Origin: Hymenopellis radicata | Lineage: Eukaryota > Basidiomycota > Agaricomycetes > Agaricales > Physalacriaceae | Direction: 5' to 3' | DNA: 64,000 bases | Assembly: GCA_015501595.1 (NCBI GenBank) | Contig: JADNRX010000020.1 | Location: 248,001-312,000, forward strand | Shown here: positions 11,247 to 21,562 of the stretch, in pieces | Numbering within the stretch: position 1 is the stretch's first letter | How the letters are laid out: the number at the start of each line of letters is the position of its first letter | Made by a program: the position numbers and the translations under genes | The notes under the pieces: model-generated | Seen by the model: the letters and a program-made list of their open reading frames with translations, nothing else | The model's database searches: none | What the model was told of the DNA's origin: nothing

Positions 11247-12179
11247 ATGGTGTCCTCTCCTACAGAACGAAGATTTCCAGAGGATATAGAACGAGCTATA
11301 AACGAGGCGCTTTTGAAAGACTTGGATGCTCGCGATATGAGGGCTACAATGTCGCTCGTGGCTTTTCGATTTCATGAGTGGTGCGATATCAACCGAATTG
11401 CTTTTTTACTGTTAACACTCCGGGCATCCAGGACGAAACGTATCATGTTCAGCACTGTCATCATTCGCCGGCGCAATAACTGGACGCAGCGAATCAGCGA
11501 ACTCTTGGTACCCAATGCCAGCTCAATTCGTATTCTTGTCTTGAATCTACACTTTACTGAGGGTACTCTCTCGGACTATGAATTATCGCATATTCGGCGA
11601 CTCCTCGAAGCTGCGGAGGGCGTCAGATACCTCGCTGTACCTTGGAATCTCTGGGCGCGTCTTTCCCGCGAATTTGGGTCCCTCCAGCTGGAAAGTCTTT
11701 ATCTAATATGGGACGGAACGCACCCTGCACGCCCGCCGTCCTTGAAAAACCTCCAACATCCCGCTTTACTCACAGACCTCACCATGTACGCGCCCCCGGA
11801 TCCAGAGAACCCCACGCCTTTTCGCTCCGGAGGCGAGCGTTTCCTTCGTTTGGCGGACACGCGCCGCTGCCCCAAGCTCGCGTATGTCACCTACGCCGCC
11901 GACCGCACGCCCGGCCCCACCGTCGGATCTCTGTGCGAAGACATTCCTACCCTCAGCGGCGCCATGTTCGTCCTCGTCGACATTCCCGCGAAATACTTGG
12001 ATGAGGAGGAGGATGAATTGGTGAAGGATGACAAGGAAATGTATCCGAACTTCTCGACGGCTTACCTGCCTTTCTCGAGTCAAGTACTGGGCGAGTGGGT
12101 ATCGAAAGTGGAAGGGCGGCCTAGCGTCTTGGAGCATCCGGCTCCGCGCGCTGCGGAAGGTGACGCTGATGTGGGTTAA
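11247..12179 (+). CDS. F-box/LRR-like basidiomycete protein, tandem copy 1
   Basis: Exons 11247-11380 and 11432-12179. The 51 nt intron (GTGCGA...CCAG) restores HEWTKRIMFSTVIIRR, so reading through it is probably wrong even though it is open. The product is about 293 aa. The N-terminus (PEDIERAINEALLKDLDARD) resembles the helical start of basidiomycete F-box-like families, followed by leucine-rich segments (RRLLEAAEGVRYLAVPWNLW) and an Asp/Glu-rich patch. If a true F-box protein, it would recruit targets to an SCF ubiquitin ligase, but the F-box itself is weak. Copy 2 follows 1980 bp downstream. Confidence 0.65.
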   Translation: MVSSPTERRFPEDIERAINEALLKDLDARDMRATMSLVAFRFHEWCDINRIAFLLLTLRASRTKRIMFSTVIIRRRNNWTQRISELLVPNASSIRILVLNLHFTEGTLSDYELSHIRRLLEAAEGVRYLAVPWNLWARLSREFGSLQLESLYLIWDGTHPARPPSLKNLQHPALLTDLTMYAPPDPENPTPFRSGGERFLRLADTRRCPKLAYVTYAADRTPGPTVGSLCEDIPTLSGAMFVLVDIPAKYLDEEEDELVKDDKEMYPNFSTAYLPFSSQVLGEWVSKVEGRPSVLEHPAPRAAEGDADVG

Positions 12180-13226
12180 TGAGTGTTTCGTCGTCGCTCG
12201 CTTCATGATGCCTTGTATGTCCAATCTTCGCAGAAGCTGTTCCCAGCATCCTAACAAGTTGTAGAGTTGATATAATGACCAGAAACCTTATAAAATTACT
12301 GTGTCGGAGTCTTCAGAGTACATCAACACCGTCGGCCCATTAAACGACAAGCGGCTGAGTCTTGCATTCAGCGATCCTGGAGTCAATATTTCTTTGGCAA
12401 GTTGCCTCTTTTCGCCCGCCTATGCCGCGGTTGTATTTACTTCTTGAAAAGATCCATAAATCCGCTTATTGGGGTGGCTGCCATGGGGTCTGGTATGTAG
12501 TCATCGATTCATCCGTCACTCGTCAAGTAGTGTATGCAAATGACGGCAACTTGAGTGCCCACTCACGACATTCTATTATCGCGGGTGTGTGGCCGGGACA
12601 CACGAGCGCGGAGTCATGACTGTTGCTATTATGTAGCAGGAATGGTTAGCCACTCATACTCGCGGTGGATCCGCAAGACACGGGGAACATTATGCCATTA
12701 AGTGAACTGAGCGTCCACCAAGTATCGTGGGACCTGCATCGAAACAGTCAGTCCGCATGCTGGACCCAGGCCCAAGGATCTCCCAGTGAGCATGCCATTC
12801 AACTTCGCCCATAGGCCTCTTCCATACAAGGTTCAGGCGGGGCGGGGAAAAAAACGAGTCTATTAGGAAAATGCGACAATGAGGATGAATGGCGGCCAGA
12901 ATACAGATGCATTGAAAAACTTGCGATGTGGGGAATCCTCAGACTAACGCGCATGTTGCAGCGTTTGTGCAGCGTCTTCCATGCTCCACCTTGGGAATCG
13001 ACCCCTTAAACTGGACCGGGCATCCGTGGGGACATGCGACGGGTACGGGGAGACGACAGCGGCGATGATCGGCGGTTGGAGGCGGAGACAAGAATGGCAG
13101 CAACGTAACGCGCTGTTACGCGCAACAGCTGCGTGACTTCCTGCCTACTTATGACCTCGTTTCCTCGTTTCCTGCCTCCATTTACCACCGAACGCATTCG
13201 GACACTAGGCAGGCCCCTACTGTTAA

Positions 13227-14156
13227 ATGATGTCCTCTACTACCGGAGAAGGCAGATTTCCAGAGGATATAGAACGAGCTATAAACGAGGCGCTTTTGAA
13301 AGACTTGGATGCTCGCGATATGCGGGCTACAATGTCGCTCGTGGCTTTTCGATTCCATGAGTGGTGCGATACCAACCGAATTACTTTTTTACTGTTAACA
13401 CTCCGGGCATCCAGGACGAAACGTATCGTGTTCAGCACTGTCATCATTCGCCGGCGCAATAACTGGATGCAGCGAATCAGCGAACTCTTGGTACCCAATG
13501 CCAGCTCAGTCCGTATTCTTGCCTTGAATCTGCGCTCTATTGAGGGTACTCTCTCGGACTATGAATTATCGCATATTCGGCGACTCGTTGAAGCTGCGGA
13601 GGGCGTCAGACACCTCGCTGTACCTTGGAGTCTCTGGACGCGTCTTTCCCGCGAATTCGGGTCCCTCCAGCTGGAAAGTCTTTATCTAATATGGGACGGA
13701 ACGCTCCCTGCGCGCGCGCCGTCCTTGAAAGACCTCCAACATCCCGCTTTACTCACAGACCTCACCATCTACGCGCCCCCGGATCCAGAGAACCTCACGC
13801 CTTTTCGCTCCATAGGCGTGCTTTTCCTTCAGCGCACGGACCACTGCCCCAAGCTCGCGTATGTGACCTACGCCGCCGACCGCATGCCTGAGCCCACCGT
13901 CGGATCTCTGTGCGACGACATTCCTACCCTCAGCGGCGCCATGTTCGTCCTCGTCAACATGCACCCAGAATACTCGGATCCGGAGGAGTATGAAATGGTG
14001 AAGGAAGACAAGGAAAGGTATCCGAACTTCTCGACGGCTTACGTGTGTTTCCCGAGTCAAGTACTGGGCAAGTGGGTAGCAAAAGTGGAAGGGCGGCCTA
14101 GCGTCTTGGAGCATCCGGCTCCACGCGCTGCGGAAGGTGACGCTGATCTGGGTTAA
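13227..14156 (+). CDS. F-box/LRR-like basidiomycete protein, tandem copy 2
   Basis: Exons 13227-13363 and 13415-14156 with the same 51 nt intron as copy 1, giving about 292 aa. Most of the protein is nearly identical to copy 1. Changes concentrate after PFRS, where a few codons are lost (FRSIGVLFLQRTDHCPKLAY) and the acidic loop differs. The open frame and conserved intron suggest it is intact. Function as for copy 1 is inferred only from family resemblance. Confidence 0.65.
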   Translation: MMSSTTGEGRFPEDIERAINEALLKDLDARDMRATMSLVAFRFHEWCDTNRITFLLLTLRASRTKRIVFSTVIIRRRNNWMQRISELLVPNASSVRILALNLRSIEGTLSDYELSHIRRLVEAAEGVRHLAVPWSLWTRLSREFGSLQLESLYLIWDGTLPARAPSLKDLQHPALLTDLTIYAPPDPENLTPFRSIGVLFLQRTDHCPKLAYVTYAADRMPEPTVGSLCDDIPTLSGAMFVLVNMHPEYSDPEEYEMVKEDKERYPNFSTAYVCFPSQVLGKWVAKVEGRPSVLEHPAPRAAEGDADLG

Positions 14157-14539
14157 TGAGTGTTTCGTCGTCGCTCGCTTCATGATGCCTTGTATGTCCA
14201 ATCTTCGCAGAAGCTGTTCCCAGCATCCTAACAAGTTGCAGAGTTGATTTAATGACAAAACTCGTCCTCAAGTGGGAAACCCTTATAAAATTACTGTGTC
14301 GGGGTCTTCAGAGTATATCAGCACCGTCGGCCGGGCCATTCAACGACAAGCGGTTGAGTCTTGCATTCAGCGATCCTGGAGTCAACCTTTTTTTTTTTGG
14401 CAAGTTGCATCTTTTCGCCAGGAATATACCAGCTCTCTCCGCCGTCATAGACGCGACAACACCCTGAACCCACACCGAGTTCTTAGGCTTGACGGACGCT
14501 CTGCTTTGATTTTTGGCTCATGATACCTGATGTAGCTTC

Positions 14540-14893
14540 TGATTACTACGCCCGTTTCCTAGTGAGCGTCAGTTCAATTATCAGCTTCGGTGCGGGCCGA
14601 ATTTCAAGCACGGGCAGTGCCCGAGGTGGATACTTACTGGATGTGCAGGAGAAACGGCCTCCGCTCGTCTTTACGCATGCTGATCTCGCGCCGCGCAATA
14701 TCATGATGTAAGGTAGTACCGTTGTAGCAATCGTGGACTGGGGATCATCCGGCTGGCATCCAGCGCATACGGAGTATTGTCTAACGAAGAACTGGGAGCG
14801 AATATCTGGGTTGATGAGAGTGTTGAACCTCACGGGCAGGCAAGGAATTGCTCCAGCGCTTGTGGGTTCCTCGGTTTATCTGCGAGGAATAAC
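14540..14893 (+). pseudogene. APH-family phosphotransferase C-terminal fragment (copy C)
   Basis: Carries LVFTHADLAPRNIMM, then an in-frame TAA, then VVAIVDWGSSGW. The HxDxxxxN and DW motifs of the APH fold are recognisable. Besides the stop there is a small deletion at WHPAHTEY, where copy B has WYDPAHMEY. As in copy B the fragment ends inside hydrolase intron sequence. Confidence 0.6.
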
Positions 14894-14939
14894 TCATGCG
14901 GTAGGAGTATACTGAGATGGCATGATGTGTGTTTATACA

Positions 14940-16256
14940 ATGTGTCGTACGTCTTTTCTCCCTTTAATTTCAGCTTTTTATAAATACACCACGTAGATTG
15001 GAACGTTGTCAACAACGCGCTGTATGTCGCCAATGAGGAAGACCCTGGTGGCGTCAAACTGGAGGAAGTCTCGATCATGGCTCCTTGCTTCTTCGACAAG
15101 GCCGACCGTGCTGCTGGCGCTTTACAGAGTGATCAACTATCTTGGGGAAGAATTGACTGGGTTACCGGAGAATATAACGTCGGTCCGAAATCTGTCTCAA
15201 ACTACAGCAGCTTCTCGGTATTGGATTCGCTCGTGGACTACCTTTCCCAATCTCAATGTCAGTCACAATATTACTTTGATACAGAAGACTCCACAATGAA
15301 GCAGGTTGTGGTAATCGCGGGACACTCCGCTGGCGGGCAGATGGTTCAAAGATATATCGGCTTGCGCAGCTCCACCCTACACGATGAGAGATTGCATTTC
15401 TGGGTTGGTGAGTGTGTCTACTTTTGAGTCTTCGGTACGTCTGACCAATCCCCTGTATATACTAGCTAATCCAGCCTCGTTCATGTGGCTCACTGTAAGC
15501 CATCCCATCGCGACGAGCGAAGGGTGCGAGGCGTCGATGAATACTAATACGGACTCTCTGGCGGGTTCCCAGGATACGCCACCTCCGATGTCAATGCTCT
15601 TGGTCGGGATGGTATCGTTTCGAAATACCGAGCGCGTCAAACTCACTATGCTTAGGGTTTGGTCTGTCTTTCATGATCGTTAGATGCTGGAAGGCTGATT
15701 TTGATCTGTAGCTTGACAATCTTCCTGGAGACAGGAGCTGCCAAGCCCAAGTAAGTAACTACTCCGTCCGTACCTTCACCGTTTGCTCACAAACCTTCAG
15801 ACGCAAGGACGCAATCGCCTCGATCGCGGACGTCACTTCGCCGCCATGCTTGAAGGAATGGACGGTGGCATACCGGCCAATACGACCATTGATTATATAG
15901 CCGGTGTGGCTCACGACAATGTTCTGATGATGCAAAGCGCGATGGGCATTGACAAGGTGAATTACCGTGTTTCGAGTGTTTGTGGCGAAGTACTGACTCG
16001 AAGGGTAGCTGTTCCGCTACAACTACAACGTCTCCGGGCCCATCACGCTTACTGATACATCCACGAGCGAATCCGCAGCGGCTACTCACAGCGGAAGCTC
16101 TAGTAGCTCTTCGTCCGGCTTCCACTCTGGCTCAAGCTCGTCATCTGGGTCGCATTCGCCGAACTCGGCTGTGAACTTGCATGCACCACTCGCTTGGCTT
16201 CGTGCTTTTTCGCGTTTGCAGGCATAATAGGACTGATTAACGGTCAAGGATCGTAA
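14940..16256 (+). pseudogene. Secreted alpha/beta-hydrolase copy C, multiply broken
   Basis: Closely similar to copy A over about 1.3 kb, with the nucleophile elbow GHSAGG intact. Lesions compared with copy A: a 17-bp deletion at about 15240, a one-base loss near 15530 (GAGAACGTCG to GAGGCGTCG), and TGG to TAG at 15652-15654 (HYAW to HYA-stop). The signal-peptide exon is missing because the copy begins at the APH junction. The Ser-rich GPI-type tail is still visible near the end. The 3' flank (to about 16350) also matches the flank of copy A. Confidence 0.7.
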
Positions 16257-16644
16257 TAAACTGTACCTCTTAGACGATGTACAAGTGATTTCACTCATTT
16301 ATACACCGATCTTTGCAAAGATAGATCTCTCACTTGTCATTCCTTCAATGTGGCACTAACCTCAGACGTTCAATGCAGTGTTCCCTCCTTCCTTCCTCAC
16401 CCAACTCACAGGTCTCAGTCGTCTGGCTTGTCTTCCTTTTTGTTCTCTCTAGCAGCAAGAATAAAGAAGGACAGACATTCTTGCTTGCTCTCTCAGAAAC
16501 CCAGATCACAAAGTGCCATTCATAGGTAACGTCGTGAAAGCGCCGCCATACAGTCCGCTACAGTAAGAAACAATCCAACCCCCACTGGTAGACATACGTG
16601 CAAGTACAATACGTTGGTGCGTGTTGTCACTTTCATCATTTATC

Positions 16645-17262
16645 TTAATCAACACTCCCTGACACTACCTCCAACGTCTCATACGACAGTACTTTGAAGG
16701 TCTCGTCGGGTCTCCATACGTGGTCCAGTATCTCAGCTCCGAGAAGGACCTGAGCATACGCTTGAGCAAAGGGGACTCCATCGGGCATATCCCACAAGGC
16801 GTCAGACAGGACGTCCATCACCCACAGGATCCAAGCTGCGCAGGTCCAGCCACTGGGTCCTGGTACCCCTGGGAAGGCCCATTGATCAGGCGCTGGCTCA
16901 GCGGCACCGATCTCAAGTAGATGACTTTCCAAGTCCTTCAGACCGATCTCCGAGGTTGAAAACAGATGGATTACTCCTCTGAACGATCCTGATTCTTTAT
17001 GTGTGTATTAGAATACGTATACACGAGGCGCCGGCGCGCGCTGCGACACACTTTCGAATTCAACCTCCCGAAAAGCCACCTTCCAAGCCGGACCTGACGT
17101 CGGACCAGCCACTTTTCTGGCAGCGTATACGGGTTTCTTGTACCAAGAGGGAGTATCTGTGTAACACAGGTTCCAGTGGAAGTATGACTCCTGGGGAGGG
17201 AGATTGATATAATGAATCGAGATGCCGACGCGAAGTTTTTGTTCGTTGTCGATGTTGTCCAT
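16645..17262 (-). CDS. Basidiomycete hypothetical protein
   Basis: Exons 17025-17262 and 16645-16988 joined by a short 36 nt intron (GTGTAT...ATCAG) give 193 aa. The exon sum is a whole number of codons, which supports the join. The first exon has ISIHYINLPPQESYFHWNLC and the second APRSFRGVIHLFSTSEIGLK, then GWTCAAWILWVMDVLSD. The pattern (HW-N core, a phase-change loop, then a Cys-x-x-W helix) resembles unnamed basidiomycete families close to DUF7770, but I am not certain. Function is unknown. Confidence 0.5.
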
Positions 17263-17375
17263 GGTTGGATCGGTTTTGCCGGAGTGTGTTCATTTCTAGT
17301 TCTTACTATCACAGGGCTTTACTGCGCCTATTAGTGATCCAAAAGTGATAATTACGATTTAGCGGAGGTACAACT

Positions 17376-18365
17376 TTAATAGTAGGAATCGACTGGAGGA
17401 AGACCATCCACCAATCCAAATCCATCTGCTGAAGCCTCGAACTTGTAAGGCGGAATCCATCGCTCTATCGCCTGTGCCCATGCACTGTCCTTCGGGTGAA
17501 GCGACCAGAGCGCCTTCACATACTCCCAATGTGACGGGAACCACCCAGCACTCTCCCAGTCCAATATCCCCGTGAGATTGTAGTCAGTGTCGAACAGAAG
17601 ATTCCGTTCTGCCAGATCGCCATGCGTGAAGACGCGAGGATGTTTTATAGCGTGGGACTTCATAAGACTCTGGTCGGGGTCGTACGTGGGGCCTTTGACC
17701 TTTTCAATCTCTCTGAACGATAGACCGCTTCGCGCTTGCAAGTTCATATGTTCTTCATCAACAAAAGGGCCCACGCGACCATCGAATTTGAGTCGAAGAT
17801 CATAGACGGGACCACCTAGAATGGAGGATATGGCAGTTCCGGGTGGTGGGGTCAGATCGCGTAATTCTGCAACGTAGCCCGCAAGTTGAGAGATTATGTG
17901 TTCCTGCACGGAGACAGAAAGGGATTCGAACTCTTCGAAGGCGACCACATGTCCAGCGACTCGCGTCATGAACAGGTACGGACGACCGCGATAGTGAATC
18001 GTGAAGAGAGGACGTGGGACAGGAACCGAAGTACGTGTGTGGATAAAGCGCATAGTTGCCGCCTCCACTTCTGGATTTTTAGACGCTTAACGACAATCCA
18101 GTTTCCAAGCGTGTCTGCGGGGAGGTCAATGAGGGCCGATAGGCTAAGGGGAAATGCTCACAACGCCAGATTTGCCTTACAGATAGTTCTAGCTTACGAT
18201 TGAAACAACGAAGAAGTATCCCAACTACACGCTTCAGACGCCCCTTGAAAGTCAGACGCTGCCGCTTCCTCTCAGCGATCTTAGCTAGGAGGTTTTGCGT
18301 TGCTCTAACGCATTACTACTTGTGTTGAGCAGAGAAAAGAAAGCTTACTGTCGAGTGCTTGACAT
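17376..18365 (-). pseudogene. APH-family (aminoglycoside/choline kinase-like) phosphotransferase with one frameshift
   Basis: Exons 18349-18365, 18162-18304 and 17376-18114. They encode LGNWIVVKRL, then EVEAATMRFIHTRTSVPVPR, YLFMTRVAGHV, the catalytic loop FTHGDLAERNLL and the metal-binding ILDWESAGWFPSHWEY. All key residues of the APH fold are present. The exon sum is one base short of 300 codons, and the only break lies in an A5 run at about 18085, between VKRL and KNPEVEA. A single missing A restores the frame. The gene is either a very young pseudogene or intact with an assembly error. Fungal APH-like proteins phosphorylate small molecules or are uncharacterised. Confidence 0.65.
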
Positions 18366-18562
18366 GGGGGGAGTTAAATAGGCTGTGAAGTGTACGAAAG
18401 AGATGAACGTGCATCAAGAGTAACACTAATGATCGTGATCGCAAAGAAGAAATTTCACTTTCCCACGGAACTGGGCATTCCCTGGCCATACAGACAAGAT
18501 ATCGGGCGCCTTTCGCTATGTATTGCTGAATTTACATTGTACATAGCGCTTAGCAAATGGTA

Positions 18563-19195
18563 CAGTCATTGACCGGCCTATGACACGGCCAAATTTGACA
18601 CGCCTCGGAATGACCGATAAGTCTTGTTGAGCTGAGCCGGAGATAGTCTAATACATACATTGGCTAGTAAATAATGATATTCAGAACAGATATGTGCTAA
18701 CCAGTTCGAAGTAAGACGGCCATGGTGAAATCAGTAGAAATTGTGCTTATCGCCCGGAAACAGCCCAGTGACACACCCCCGGATCAGAGCTCCCGAACCA
18801 ATCAGAGCCCTAGAATCATCGATCACATGATGTGATCTATCCCTTTCCGACGGTACAAAATTGAATATCTTGCTATTCCGTGCTCTCCTCGCAGGTCTCA
18901 GGCTCGGAATATGCTGAAAAAGGTGCTATAGGAATATAGAATATTTTGAAAGGCCCTTTGAAGGCAGTCAGCACCATAAGGAGTGGTAACTAAATTCAGT
19001 TCTGATCATTTTCCCGGTATTTCAGTATTCCTCGACGGCTTTGCACCCTATGAGCCTCGCAAAAAATGTAGAATATTGTTTAAAAGCAATACAATGAATG
19101 TACTTAAAAGTCCGAGGCAGGAAAAACACGGCAAGGATGAGTTCCTGAGGGGTGTGTCATTGACCTATACTGTGTCATAGGCCGGTCAATGACTG
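18563..19195. mobile_element. Tc1/mariner-type MITE, 633 bp, TA target site
   Basis: Perfect terminal inverted repeats of 24 bp beginning CAGTCATTGACCGGCCTATG, flanked on both sides by TA (18561-62 and 19196-97). No transposase is encoded. The right end lies in the last exon of the GH30 gene, so transcription of that gene on the minus strand enters the element. Removing the element and one TA recreates a stop two codons after the junction (SFTIC-stop), evidence for the pre-insertion state. Confidence 0.85.
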
Positions 19196-21042
19196 TAAAT
19201 GAATATGTCGACAAGCTCATTGACTTCAGAGGCAATGTCCAGCTACCACTCACAGATCTCGCTGGAGAGATTGCCGCGAAATCTTCCGACGCGGACGTTC
19301 TGAAGGAATCAGAAGCACAGAGGGAAGCGGAAAAGGACAGAGAGATCGTGTCATCGGTCGAATTGGGATTCATGGCGAGGACGCGGTATGTCCTCGAGTC
19401 GGAAGAGATTACAGCCATCGTCCAGGCAGAACTGAACCCGGTGCCAGTTATCGGCAGAAGTTTGCTACCAGCTATCGAAACTCAGTTAAGAATTGAATAG
19501 AGTATCCGAGAACTGCGTTAGACTGACGTGTTACGAAATTACCGAAGTGCTTGAATGTCCAGAAGTGCTTCGTGATATCTGAAACATACGTTTAAGTACT
19601 CTCACGAAGGACCATCTTGACTGAACATACAGAGGGCGTAGTTCCCGTTTGTGGCGTAATTTCCGTCGTAATAGATAACCCGTCCTATTCACATCTGGTC
19701 AGTGGCATTCCAATGTATCTTGCACTACACCCACATTCCACCCATTTGAATTTGGGGTAGTGGCGCACGCCGAGTTGCCTTGTGGTGAGCAGCCGAGCCC
19801 ATTGGACACTAAAGTCCAGTACTGTACCATCATCAGTCATTTATGGCGTACACACGAAACTCTAGGAAACAAACATCATAGTGCGGCTCCCCAGCAACAA
19901 GGAAACTCTGGAACACCATACCCGAAAACATCAGAGCATTCGTGATGGTGGGATCATAACCTTGCGACCAGCCTCGTCCCGTTCCGTTCGCCTGTCCTAA
20001 GGAGCAACAAACTTCCTGAGAGGATTGTCAGTGACTTCACGCCGCTGAGATTTACGTCCCTAGATGAATGATCACGTACCGACATCCAAGTAACTTTGCT
20101 GGGATATTGAGTCTTCGTAGTGTTGACATAGGATCGGTAGCTCGCGTCGGAGGGGAAATCATATGTGTGATGCACCAGGGCAGCAACCTTGTCGATGACT
20201 TGTGGCAGCCAACTTGAGTATTCGCTGCTTGCTCTGCTTAAGGAAGAAGACTCATCAGCCAATATCCCGACAGTGGTCTGTAGCCCTTTGGCAGAGAGCG
20301 CGTCATACAGTGTACTGACAACCTCAGCACGTCTGAGTCGAGGTAGTTAGTGCCAGCGGAATCATGGCGGGATAGCAAGACTTACTGGTTTGGGTTAACT
20401 TGCATACCTTCTTGTCCACATGGTGAAGGCCCGAAGTTGCTATCCGGCTCATTCATGGGAGATATGTAGTTGATTGGGATTCCTTCGTCGATGAAATGCT
20501 CGACAACATCTGCCAAGAATTTGCCGTAGGCTGCTCCGCTTCCTATGTAGGCGTAGATATTCTAGTCCACATTCCAGTATTCGGAAAGACGGCTCACCGT
20601 TAACAAAATAACTATTGCAACTCGTACGGTCCTGCGTCAACGGTGCGGGGGCACTGTTCGCAAACATAGTCAAGCCCTTGACACCGTGGTCGCTGGCCGC
20701 CTTCAGGAAGTAGACGCCCTGCTTGTCCTTTTCCCAGTCATACTGGCCCGGTGCAACGTAGAACGTCTCCGGTGCACGGACGGGGTTGGAAACGTTCACG
20801 CCGCCGCTTCCGACATTCCAGCGGTAGCTAGAGAGACCGAGTCCAGAGGAACTAAAGAGCAGATCCGAGAGGTTTTGGCGAGTGGCCTCAGGAAAGTGGT
20901 ACAGATCCATCGGCCACCATGCCCCAGAACCGCCTACGCCAGTGAACGTCTGCGCGGGGGTCGATGAAACCGTAGCAGCCTGCGCGGAGGGGATCAAGAG
21001 CTGAAGGAAGAGGGTAAGCATTATGGGGAATAATGAGAGCAT
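19104..21042 (-). CDS. Secreted GH30-like glycosidase (probable endo-beta-1,6-galactanase type) with MITE-encoded C-terminus
   Basis: Eight exons: 20598-21042, 20386-20542, 20080-20332, 19875-20015, 19731-19821, 19631-19684, 19543-19578 and 19104-19471. They sum to 515 codons (514 aa); the 19543-19578/19471 junction is the least certain. A signal peptide (MLSLFPIMLTLFLQLLIPSA) is followed by GVGGSGAWWPMDLYHFPEAT and GLGLSSYRWNVGSGG. The clan-A acid/base Glu lies in ISPMNEPDSN, and the nucleophile Glu probably opens exon 4 (EVCCSLGQ). VHHTYDFPSD and a beta-sandwich end (SGSWTLPLKSMSLSTYSF) complete the family pattern. The last ~30 residues, after SFT, come from the MITE. GH30 enzymes cleave beta-linked cell-wall or plant glycans extracellularly; exact specificity is inferred. 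Confidence 0.8.
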
Positions 21043-21562
21043 GTCTCGCGGTTATTTGAGGGGTTGCCTGGTTATATACATACGCTGTCAGAGAAGAGGT
21101 TCTGATGTTGGATGTACTGCTGGATTCCATAGAGCTCAAGCTGGAAAGTCATCAGATTAGAGGAAGAGAGCAGGTGGTTTACTCGGAAGATAAGGAAGCT
21201 GGGTATTTCCGGGTAAAGAATCCGGGCCGGCGAGCGCGTACAACATACCGGATGCGCTCGCCGCTGGGCATGAATGCATGACGATGTAGGTCCAGGTATG
21301 TCGCGTCCTGAGCTTGAAGGAATCAACACCTTTGCGTTAGTTTTCGAGTTTACAGCCCTCAATTGGTGAGCAATTCCTCTTGTTTCCTCTGGCTACTGAA
21401 TATTCGCTGGACAAACTAGAGCTATCATCTCGGCTGTATGCCATTGAGTATGATTATGAGTTGTACTAAGTAGGGTGAAAAATACAGTAAAAATGATGGG
21501 ATACAAGAATAAGTTAAACATTAAATATCGCATATCGCTCTCTCAACATCAGGAGCATGTTT

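Larger units (their letters stand above)
10715..14420. repeat. Tandem segmental duplication (about 1.7 kb unit, offset 1980 bp)
   Basis: The unit at about 10715-12420 is repeated at about 12655-14420. Each holds one F-box/LRR-like gene plus flanks; the start codons are at 11247 and 13227. The 3' flanks also match (GTCTTGCATTCAGCGATCCT in both). About 235 nt between the units is not shared. The two genes differ mainly in their last third. Confidence 0.8.

Noticed and set aside
11381..11431. Uninterrupted reading through the first intron of the F-box-like genes
   Set aside because: The frame is open, but removing the 51 nt with GT-AG borders gives HEWTKRIMFSTVIIRR, the family-like sequence, in both tandem copies.
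15240..15257. 17-bp deletion in hydrolase copy C as a short intron difference
   Set aside because: It removes codons present in copies A and B within an exon and has no splice borders.
19189..19500. Plus-strand 103-codon frame beginning at the MITE edge
   Set aside because: It is opposite the GH30 C-terminal exon. The minus-strand reading SGSWTLPLKSMSLSTYSF matches the family end, so the plus-strand frame is a shadow.
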